NCBI GenBank assembly: GCA_903831335.1
Contig: CAIKXH010000099.1
Span: 1-10,701 of the forward strand
DNA length: 10,701 bases
Origin: Candidatus Uhrbacteria bacterium
GTDB lineage: Bacteria; Patescibacteriota; Patescibacteriia; UBA9934; GWF2-40-263
Direction: 5' to 3'
A program made the position numbers and the translations under genes. Below are positions 1 to 9,900 of this stretch, piece by piece (within the stretch, counting starts at the first letter, position 1; every line of letters begins with the position of its first letter). Below the pieces are notes generated by a model. The model was not told where the DNA came from and made no database searches. It saw nothing but the letters and a program-made list of their open reading frames with translations.

Positions 1-807
1 AGTAACGCCTATAAAACAGTCGGTTTTACAACAACCTCTTGGTGCGGAAAAGACCCATGTGGAGGAGATATCTATTGTTTGCCTGGAAATAAACAAATAA
101 CAGTAAATGCAAAAGCAGCGAGTGTGGATAAAGATGTTCCACCTCAAGGAGCATTGGTTGGTGTGAACTATGACGGGTTAGTAGATGCTTCCGGAAACTC
201 TCTTGATGGAAATAATGACGGCGATGCGTGTCAAAGCGCTCCTAATACAGGGAAGTGCCAAGACAAACCAAAGGTTGATGAATATAGTTGGAAATTTTCC
301 ACAAACAATAGTGTAAACACAACTGTTCCTAAGATTGAGTCATTGCTACCAGACATGAATTCAGGAGACGTAGATGTTTCAAAAGATTTGACTCTTACAT
401 TCAATACATTATTGAAGGCGTCTACGGTAAATTCTACAAATGTCTCTGTTTGGCCGGATCCGTTTTATGCCATGTGGTTTTCTGTGGCAAAGTCAGATGT
501 TGGTCCTGTGGATCCTCCGGGTGCGGCCCCAACCAAATCTGTTGTCTCTATCGGTCACCCAACATTTATTTCCGCTTCAGAGTGTGGAGTCGCGAGTGGA
601 ACAGGGAATTGTAATTATTGGCCCGTTGTAACACATGAGGTAAAGAGCGCGTATCAAATTTGTATGTTCCCATCCATGCAATCATCCGGAAAGTGCACGG
701 GGGCAGATGCTACCAAACCATATTGTTGTAACGGAGAGCCTTCGGATATTGTCTGCCAAACAGATGGGTTGAAAAAACAGATTCTTCCAATGGTCCCTGC
801 AAAATAA
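1..807 (+). CDS. C-terminal part of a secreted Ig-like (Big_5-type) surface protein, 5' truncated
   Basis: The frame is open from base 1 and ends at TAA 805-807; the true start lies upstream of the window. A TTG at 79 could be read as a start, but the frame continues unbroken before it with similar composition, so it is internal. The visible 268 residues begin in the end of one SbsA-type (Big_5) Ig domain: a Gly/Asp/Asn-rich loop DGNNDGD (205-225) and then the closing strand YSWKFST. A second domain follows (about 325-450), opening PKIESLLPDMN and continuing through a strand LTLTFNT. The tail is Cys-rich (about 580-780) and includes YCCNGE. No C-terminal membrane helix, LPXTG motif or other anchor is visible, so any membrane attachment would have to be N-terminal, as in the downstream gene. 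The same Y-x-W-x-F-x-T closing strand occurs in the downstream giant protein, which suggests related proteins. The exact role is unknown; adhesion or cell-surface structure is inferred. Confidence 0.85.
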   Translation, partial: SNAYKTVGFTTTSWCGKDPCGGDIYCLPGNKQITVNAKAASVDKDVPPQGALVGVNYDGLVDASGNSLDGNNDGDACQSAPNTGKCQDKPKVDEYSWKFSTNNSVNTTVPKIESLLPDMNSGDVDVSKDLTLTFNTLLKASTVNSTNVSVWPDPFYAMWFSVAKSDVGPVDPPGAAPTKSVVSIGHPTFISASECGVASGTGNCNYWPVVTHEVKSAYQICMFPSMQSSGKCTGADATKPYCCNGEPSDIVCQTDGLKKQILPMVPAK

Positions 808-818
808 TATTTCTTTTC
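808..818 (+). other. Intergenic junction without Shine-Dalgarno or terminator
   Basis: Only 11 bases (T-rich, with a TTCTTTTC stretch) separate the TAA of the first gene from the ATG of the second. No GGAGG-like ribosome binding site and no hairpin fits here or in the preceding 20 bases. This suggests that the two genes share a transcript and that the second is started either by coupling to the upstream stop or by an SD-independent route. Both readings are inference. Confidence 0.6.
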
Positions 819-908
819 ATGACCTCGCGTAGATTTTTTAAACTTGTTGCAATCATGTCCGTACTTTTCTGTACGGGGATCTTTCTTGCTCACCCGGTTT
901 TGGCCGCA
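819..908 (+). other. Sec-type signal peptide of the giant protein
   Basis: Residues 1-30 have a basic start (R4, R5, K8), a hydrophobic stretch LVAIMSVLF-C-TGIFLA and a small-residue cleavage region VLAADA. C18 is preceded by V-L-F, which does not fit a lipobox because the residue before Cys should be small. Signal peptidase I cleavage after A29 or A30 is therefore more likely than lipid modification. RR at positions 4-5 lacks the Tat consensus around it. Confidence 0.8.
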
Positions 909-3900
909 GATGCCATTGATCAATCTGCGCTTGCAACATTTGCTGCGGATGCAGGGTTTGCGGTTGGGCCATCGATTCAAGTGATTATCGCAAGGTTGAT
1001 CCGAACCGTCATATCATTTCTTGGGATCGTTACCGTTGCTCTCATCTTGTATGGTGGCTTCATGTACATGACAGCGGGTGGGGTTGAAGATCGCGTAAAG
1101 AAAGCAAAAAGAATTTTGACAAACGCCGTGATTGGCCTCCTGATCGTTCTTGGTTCCTTTACAATCACACAATTTGTTTTGAATAATCTTCTTGGTGCGG
1201 GTAGTGGTGCAAGTGGTGATATTACGCAATTTTGTCAGCAGAATCCTGGGGATCCATCCTGTCAGGATTATTGTGCTTTGCATCCAGGACAGGTTCCAAA
1301 ATGTAAAGATAAAGGGAAGGGTGAGTTCACATTGAATCCACCAACCTCTATTATTCAGTGTGCTGCCGGAATCAGAAATCTTAAATTGAAATTCGTTTTC
1401 ACAAAATCATTAGATGCTGCATCAATCGCCGGAATGACGGTTAAGCAATCGGGGGTTGATGTTCCTGGTAAATTTGTTGTATCCGGAAAAAAAGTCACAT
1501 TTACGCCAACAGAGACGTGCCCAGGAGATGATAAAATGAATTGTTTCCCTGTGGGAACATTCCATGTTTCTGTAGATCCGATTCTGGTGAAATCAACATC
1601 TGGAGATAAATTGGTTTGTGCAGCAACAAATGGGGTAAATCCATGTTCATTTGATTTTACAACAGGGGCTGCTGTAGATACGCAACCACCTTCAGAAGTT
1701 TCTATTTCTGCACCGTTTGCAGGTCAAAAGATTGTCCAAGGAGCTCTTCCAGAGCCTTTGCAAGCACGAACAAAAGATGATGCAGGTGTTTCGACTGTTG
1801 ATTTCTTTGTAGAAAATGAGAATGAAGTTCTTTTTTCTGCTGATTTAACAAACTCATCCACTGGTTCACTTGTAGGAGCACTGGCAGAGAATCTTTTTAA
1901 TACAAACGCATCACAGTGGAATTCAAATGGGTACGCAACAAATAAAGCATATCCTGTTTGGGCTGAGGGAAGTGATTGTGCAGGTAATGTAAAAACATCA
2001 AGCAAAGTTTCTGTCATGCTACGCGCAGCGAACTGTGGGAATGCCACACAAGACGCAGCGGCTCCTTATGGGGAAACAGGAATCAACTGCGGAGGAGATC
2101 CAAAGAGTGAGTTCTATTGTGGATTGTGTAAAGAAGCAAAATGTACATCAAACGCACAGTGTTCCTCTGGAAATTGTGTGATTCCAAAAGGGGGGACAGA
2201 AGGAACTTGTCAGAATCTTCTCATGATCAAATCCGTTTCTCCTGATAACGGAGCCGTTGGAAGTTTGGTTACTATTTCAGGATCCGGATTTGGAACAACT
2301 CCTGGAACAGTGGATTTCTTGGGAACCGGATTAAGTGGAGCGATAAAAACAGCAAGCGCCTATCAGTGTTTGGGAAAAACATCTTGGTCTGAGAATGAAA
2401 TCGTTGTTCAAATTCCGGATGGAGCTATTGATGGTCCGATTCGTGTGAATATTCCGGCGTCTGGTGCTGGGGCAAATGTTATACCTGCTCAAGAAGATAG
2501 AACAGATGATCTGACAGGGCCTGTCATGACCAAGTTTGACGTGAATATGATCAAGCGTCCCGGCTTGTGTTCTCTTGTAGAGAATTCAGGGACCGCAGAC
2601 ACAACATTCAAACTCAATGGTCTTGGATTTGGGGCAACAAAAGGATCTTCGCTTATTTATCTTTCAAACTTTGAAGCAAAATCTACGGATTGGAAGGACA
2701 CTGTTCTTACAGCAACAATTCCAAATACAGAATCTGGTGCATATCAGGTGCAGGTTTTTGCGGGTGATTATTACTGCTTGAATGCAAGTGGTCAAAAAAC
2801 AAACACAACCTGTTTTACGGATGACGAATGTGTCGCGGCAAAACTTTCAAAATGTGCAACAAGTTGGTGCTCAGAAAATACACAAATTTATTGTGATTCT
2901 TCTGTTGCTTGTGGCAAGGATGGCGGAAAATGTGTTGATGTCCGTGTCGGATCAAATACACGATTATTCACACTTACACAAAAGCAAGATGGTGTGGCAA
3001 AACCGGTTATTAATACGGTTGATCCTGCAACAAAAATTGGTCCTGGGCAATACATCACCATCAAAGGTTCTGGTTTCGGAGCGTCTTCTGTGGGAAGTGG
3101 AGTAAAATTTACCGATCAAAACGGAAACTATGCAAATGGGGATTTCTTGTCATTTCCAGAGGCATGTAAAAAAGATTTTTGGCGCACAGATGCGATTATT
3201 GTAAAGGTGCCAAGCGTTTATGCAGATTTAAATCCTGCTCAAAAATTGAAGGACCTCGATTATAAATTAACAGTTACAACACAAAGCGGAACATCGAATG
3301 AATTCACGCTTCATATTTATCCAGACGTTGTTCCGGGACCAAGTATTTGTTCCGTAACACCTAAATCTGGAAAGATTGGTACTCCAGTTGTTATAACAGG
3401 AGAATATTTTGGCGCACCGAATAAAGTTATTTTCAATCAAAATCAATCCGCTAATCCTGCAAGTTGGCAAACAGAACTTATTTCTGTTTTGGTGCCTGCC
3501 GGAGCAAAGACAGGAGCTGTGTCACTCGGAAACGGTTCTAACTCCGTAAATTTTGCGGTTGGAAGTTGTAATTCAGACCCAAAAATTGCTTGTGGAGAAG
3601 GAGAGACCTGTTGTGCGAATGGATCATGTACAGCCGCTGGTGTTGCGTGTCCTGATGTAAAACAAGCCGCACACTTTGCGTATAAAGTTTCTACAAGTCC
3701 GATCCCTGTTGCACCAAAAGTTGTTGAGAATTGTTCTAATCTCACACTTGCTCATCCGTCACCATCACCATCCGCACTTTGGACACCAAATCGTGAGGAT
3801 ATTTGTGTGAATGCGGTTGTGACAGCATCGTTTGATAAGCCAATGATTGAATCAACACTGAAAGATCCGAATAATATTTTTGTTCAGAAGTGTGAATCAG

Positions 3901-6900
3901 AAACGGCTGGAAAATGTACAAAGTGGTCAGATGCGCGTCTTGCTGGTTCTTTAGAGGGTGGTGTTGATTCCTTCAAATTTACACCAGGACAAAAATTTGA
4001 ACCAAATACACAGTATCAAGTCACAGTAAAAGGATCTTCTCTCCCTAGCGGGGGTGTGAAGGCGTCTGCTACAGCTCTGACAAGCTCTGTCTCCTTGCTG
4101 AATGATTATATTTGGGATTTTCGCACAGCCACAAGTTCAGAAGATTGTGGTGTGAATGGGGTAGTCGTTTCTCCTGGAAGTTTTGTGGCAAATGAGCCTG
4201 GGAAACCAGTTAATTATCTTGCAAACCTTGTTTCAAAATCAAATAATTGCGTTATCATTTCTTGTGTTGGAAAATCCATTGGTTGGGAATCAGATAAATG
4301 GAATGCAACATTTCTTCCAGCAGATGGTATTAGCGTAGATCCACCTAAAATGGGAGTGTGTTCTGCATCTGTTAATCCGCGCTATGATACTCAAGTAAAT
4401 AATCCAGCAAAAATTACTGCCAAGGTCGTGAATGAGCCTGCACAACCCTCCGGATTTGGTTTGCTTACGATCAGTTCAACAGAACCAAAGATTATTGGAA
4501 GATTTCCTGATTGTTCCACAGCATGTCCAAAGGTAACACCGTGGGTCAGATTTAATGTCCCAATGATGGAAAAAGCGTTTGGAGACGTACCTAAAGTGCT
4601 TGCTTCCGTAAGGCTTCTTAAATGTTCGACCCCTGAATGTTCAAACGCAAGTACAGACGTCACGGAACAAATTATTGCAAATATTAAATATCAGGCAGTG
4701 GAAGCAAATGGATCCGGAGATTATCGGGCCTATTTGAATTTTAAGGATGGCGCGAAACTAGATTTGAATACATCCTACAGAATCGTTCTTGGACAAGCAG
4801 GATACTTTTCAAAGTATCTCAAATCGCTTTTTCCAAATGGTTCAAATTATTCTCTTACGGATTCCTCTAATACCTTTTATTCAGGTACATATTCCTGGAA
4901 ATTCAGAACAAAAGCTACAGATGCTGGTTGTGGGGTAGATCATGTTGAGATTTTGCCAAAGAGCAGCGTGCTTTCTTACATTGGTCAACGACAAGAATTT
5001 TACGGAACCCCATACGGATCTCCAGATCAATGTTCTGCTATTGGACAAGCATTGCAAGAAGAAAAAGCATCATGGAATCCATGGACAGCAACAGACGTCG
5101 AGCCAGACAAAGCACCACCTGCATCAGGAGACGTCTCGAAGGTAACTGCCTTCATGCTGAAGAGCGGTTCAGATGTTGCGGGAGAATTCAAGCTTTCTTC
5201 AAAGTTGCCAGATTATTGTTCGGGTAATTGTTTGTGGACCGGAACATCTTCTGCAATATGTGGAAATGGAAAAGTGGAAAAAGGGGAAGCGTGTGATGGG
5301 GGAGATGGATGTTCAAAAACATGCTTAAAGAACGGAACAGCAGCGCCTGTTTGTGGAAACGGAAAGGTAGACGCAGGGGAAGAATGTGACGATGGTCTTT
5401 TGAACAGTAATGACGGTTGTTCTGCAAGCTGTTTGAAGGAAGGGTCGTTTATTTACGGTTCTGTTTGTGGCAATTCTGTTAAAGATGAAAATGCGGCTAC
5501 AAAAGGTGGTGAATCTTGTGATGATGGAAACAAAGGAAGTGGCGATGGCTGTTCTGCACTTTGTTTGCTTGAGGGCTCTAAGGCGTCTTCTGGCGAATCA
5601 TCGATCTGTGGAAATGGCGGAAAGCCAGAAGCTGGTGAAACATGTGAAGACGGTAATACAAAAAATGGAGACGGTTGCTCATCTGTTTGTTTGAAGGAAG
5701 GAACAAGTGTTTGTTCTAATGCAAAAACAGATTTGAATTGTTGTGGAAATGGCGGAAAGCCAGAAGCTGGTGAAACATGTGAAGACGGTAATACAAAAAA
5801 TGGAGACGGTTGCTCATCTTCTTGTTTGAAAGAGGGTTCATCCTTGAAGTACAAAGAGCCTTCTTATTGCGGGGATGGAGATATCGATAAAAATTCTGAA
5901 GAATGTGATGCAACACCAGAGAACATGGCAACAGCTTTGACCCGTGGATACGGCGTTGGGGAAATTGCTGTAGGCGCACCGCTTGAGGTTGATGAAAAAA
6001 CAGGTTACGCCATCTCAAAAATTCAAGCATCCGTGACTGGGCAAGCAAAGCCACCAGCTTCAAGTTCACTTTCTTTGTATTGCTCATGTGAATCTGACAA
6101 TCAGTGTGGAACAGATCCAAAGGATGCAACAAAATCATTGGGTTGTGGAGCGTCAAAATGTTGTTATCAAAGACCTTCAATTGTGACATCGGCTCCGGGG
6201 AATGTTCAAAATACGTGTCGAAACACATCTGTCTCCGTTACGTTTAGTGAAGAAATGGACTCCAAGAGTTTTGGAGCTTCTGTTGATGTAAATAGTAATG
6301 GAACAATTGAACCCGGAGAAGTAGATCCAAATATTCAACTTCAGCTTATCAACTGGAAGACGGACTCAAACAAAGATGGCAAAATTACGCAAGCGGATGC
6401 AACTGTTGCTGTAAATGCTGGAAACTGTCCTTATTACACAAAACCTGTTGCTCTTGAAAAAGTAAAAACATTGATCGTGCGCGCCTTGAATTGGATCAAG
6501 ACGATTTTTGGTCAACCTGTTTTTGCAGATGCAACAAAAAATTGTTACGTCCCTCTTACATATGAGCAAGATCTCGTTTCTCACAAGGTTTATCTTAGAT
6601 ACAACAAAGCATTAGAGCCGCTTGCAACGTACCAATTAAAAGTAAAAACCAAAGGAACAAAATCAAATGGTGTTTTGAATAAAAACCAGGTGAGTGTTTG
6701 TCTTGGGGATGATGGAAAAAATTGTTCATCCGAATCCAGAGTAGAAAGTTTCGTGACAGGATCAGATGTTTGCTTACTTGATATTGTGAATGTCACAGAT
6801 CAGGGAATCAATGATCCAAAGTTGCCTGCTTATGAGTCAAAGAGTCCTGGGTATTACTCAAGAAAGGATGAGTCACACACATTTGTTTCAGAATCTTTGA

Positions 6901-9900
6901 CGTATCGTAAAAACACCGGAACAACAGAAGAAATTCAATCTATTCCTGGAATGTATGCTTGGGATTGGAAATGGATTTCCCCTGTAAAAGATACCTCAAC
7001 CCAACAAGAGCTTCTTTCTGTTGTTGCGCAGGTTCCTGCACAGACAAATCAATCAGTCCAATTTAAAGCGGATGGAAAAAACGGTCAGGGGGACGTGATT
7101 GCAACGGCTACTATTACAACAGACACGCTTACATCTCCTTCAACAGGACCTGATAATATTTGTTCAAACAATTTGAAAAAGTCTTGTAAGGTTGCGGCTG
7201 ATTGTGGTGCGACAGCTACATGTGATCCAAAACCAGCATCCGCTGTTTCAGGACGTGTGACAGAAACGGTTTTCTTGTGTGAAAACCCATGGCCAAGTAT
7301 TGAAAGCGGAGTTCCGTTTAAAGATTTGGATAATGGAACATCTACAAACTTCTCCATGTTCTATTGTCGTGATGCTGGAGATGCCGGACGTTGTGTTGGT
7401 GGAGCAAAACCTGGAATCAAATGTGAGACAGCAGAAACCTGTAAAGGGAAGAATGGGGCTCCTAACGGCGCTTGCGTTTCATATAAGCAGGATGATCTTA
7501 GGGCACTCACAAATCCCCCAACAGTTTCAACTCCAGCATCAAGTGCTATCAACTCAAATGTGTTGAAGGAGTATGTCTTTAATGTGATTGGGACAAAAGA
7601 TTCCATTGGTGTTCGTGTCATGAAGAATGATAAGTATCTTTCTCCAATGGCATGGTTTAAGTCTCAAGGGTTTACTGCTTCACCAAAGGCAACAAAGCTG
7701 GATGGATATGAAGCCGTGCAGACCGGAACAACCATGTACGTTGCGGCAACAAATAAAAATGGGGCAGGGGTAGATTCAAAGATCTATTCGAACATCTACG
7801 TGATTTCTTACAATGAAGACGCTGGAAAAGATGCACAAGAAATCTTCAATCTCGTTTTGCAAAATTTCCGTTTCAACGCAAATGATGAAGTGGGAACAGG
7901 TGTTTCTCATGTTGGATTGTGTTTGAAACAAGGGGGTGGGTATGCAACAGAAGGAGATAAGTTCATCTCTTGTTCTGCAGATTCTGATTGTGTTGATATC
8001 AGAAAGCCAGACGGAACATGTTCGATTTCAGGAACAATCGTTTCTGAAAATGAAGTGTGTCCATTTGTTTCTGGTTCTTGTGATGCAGACAAACAAAAAC
8101 TCGCCCGTGATTTGAAACGTGTGACAGACATGACTTCCATGGTTGCTGCATTTGAAAAATACGGAAATGCCAATGGAGTTTGTGCGGTCACAAAGAGTCA
8201 GAAGTGTGTGGTGAATCAAAACGCACAAGCAGCACCAAATAAAAATCCTGCTTGTCCTGGAACAGAGTCATGTGTTCCAAATTACCCAATGGTCCAGTCC
8301 GGAACGTTTATTCCTTCCATGTCTAACAGTATGTGGCCTTCCTGGAATAGCACGCTCGGAAATGCTCTTAGTTCTGCATTACCATCAGATCCTCTCAACC
8401 AATTTGCCGGACAGTGTCTGAAGTCGGGTTATGATTCTGCTACGTGCTGGAATGGAAAAGAAGGAAAATTCCAATGCCCAACAAATTCACATATTTATAC
8501 CTACCGATCTATCGGTGGAGATTCTTATGCTTTGCAAATGCAGCTTGAGTATAAGGGGGTTCCTTGGGTAAAAAAGATTGACGCTGCTGGAACACATGCG
8601 GTAATTGAATTATTTTCCGGAGTGGATGCAGGTTTATCAGGCTTGTCGGATAAGTGGAGTACAAATGCGAGTTATGATGCCAATATTTGTGCAGATACAG
8701 TTTTTGGAAATACAAATATTTGTGGAGATGGGGTGAAAAGTTTCCCTGGAGAGGAATGTGAAAAGGGAGAAAAGTTATCACCTGTCGCTTGTACGATGAC
8801 TGTCTGTACTGCAGGAAGTCCAGAAAAAATCGGGCAGGCATGTACAGCTGCGGCAGATTGTGGATCAAACGGTGCCTGTGCGCCGAAAAACGGAAAGATC
8901 AATGTCGCATGTAAAAATGACTGTACGATTCAATCAACAGCAGAAGCTGTGAGCGCTGGAGCTCTTTGTAAACCAGAAGTGTGCGGAAACGGAATTAAGG
9001 ATCCTAATGAAATTTGTGATGATGGTGTTTTGAATGGAACATACGGTCATTGCGACAAAAATTGTTCCCTTACAGACGCTGTGGCGTGTGGAGATGGAAC
9101 ACTTGCTGGCAGTGAACAGTGTGATTGTGGAACCCCAGCAAATTTTTCAAGTGTAAAAGCCAAATCCGGAACATGGGCGAATTTAAATTGTACGGTTGCA
9201 AACGGTGTTTACCTGGCAAATGGGTTAAACTGTTCTGCTGAGTGTAAACTTTCTGGACCAAAGTGTGGAGACAAGATTGTGAATGGAGCCACAGAAGCGT
9301 GTGATGGCGGATCTGATTCGTATGCAGGAAAGTTCTGTGTCGGAGACTCGGCAAGTTGTGCGACAGATGATGATTGCGGTGGAGATATAAATTCATGTGT
9401 TGCGAATAAGTGTTTGTTATTAACAAAAAAATGTGTAAAGGATTCGGACTGTGGTGGTGCTGTAGGTTCGTGTGGTGGGGCCGCTGCTGATCCAAATAAT
9501 AGTTGTGTAAAATCAGCGATTTGTGTAAGTGGAAAAGTTGGAAAAATGTGTACGTCAGACGCTCAATGCGAAGGAGGAAAATGTTCGACCCCACACTGTT
9601 CTGGTGGATTGAAAAACGGAATTGCTTGTACCACAGATGCGGATTGTACAGGTGGAAAATGTTCTCCTGAAGTGAAATATGATCTGACAAGAAACCGAAG
9701 TTGCTCGAATGCTTGTACGTGGGGATCTGGATGGAGCGCGTGTCAGGGTGGAACACAACAGTGTGGAAACGGAGCTCTGGAGGGAACAGAAGAATGTGAT
9801 GACGGAAACACCTCAAACAATGACTCTTGTACAAATGTTTGTAAGAAAAACATTTGTTCTGATGGATACGTGAATGTAGGTATTGAATCTTGTGATAATG

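Larger units (their letters stand above)
5256..5912 (+). repeat. Array of six Myxococcus-type Cys-rich repeats (DUF4215-like)
   Basis: Units start with CGNG/CGDG at 5259, 5352, 5466, 5607, 5742 and 5868. They follow the pattern CGNG-x(4-10)-GE-x-CDDG-N-x4-DGC-S-x2-C-L. Unit 1 is short (CDGGDGCSKTC), unit 3 has an insertion of several residues (DENAATKGG), and unit 6 lacks the closing DGC-x3-C part and runs into the next linker. This repeat family is known from myxobacterial and other secreted proteins, and its function is not established. It probably forms a stack of disulfide-bonded knots that spaces the Ig domains. Copies 4 and 5 are almost identical at the DNA level (separate entries). Confidence 0.88.

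Noticed and set aside
79..807. A separate 242-codon gene starting at TTG 79
   Set aside because: The frame is open back to base 1 with the same kind of residues, and no ribosome binding site or signal peptide follows the TTG.
855..857. Alternative ATG start for the giant gene
   Set aside because: It would drop the basic n-region (R4, R5, K8) of the signal peptide and has no better ribosome binding site than ATG 819.
864..881. Lipoprotein lipobox around C18
   Set aside because: The residues before Cys are V-L-F. A large Phe at -1 does not fit the lipobox, and an AxA-type site lies a few residues downstream.
2782..3105. Plus-strand alternative open frame of 107 codons
   Set aside because: It overlaps the TIG block in another frame, gives no recognisable protein and has no start signal.
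5607..5819. Possible CRISPR repeat-spacer unit
   Set aside because: There are only two copies, each 78 bp long, in frame within a coding region and matching a known protein repeat.
5453..6228. Minus-strand open frames opposite the DUF4215 array, one showing an internal Pro/Phe/Ser-rich repeat
   Set aside because: The apparent protein repeat is only the reverse complement of the 78-bp duplication in the real gene; no start context or domain supports it.
9070..9834. Long open frame on the minus strand (254 codons) opposite the Cys-rich stalk
   Set aside because: Its His/Leu/Tyr-rich, low-complexity protein is the antisense of the TGT- and GGA-rich coding strand. It lies wholly inside the giant frame and has no recognisable domain.
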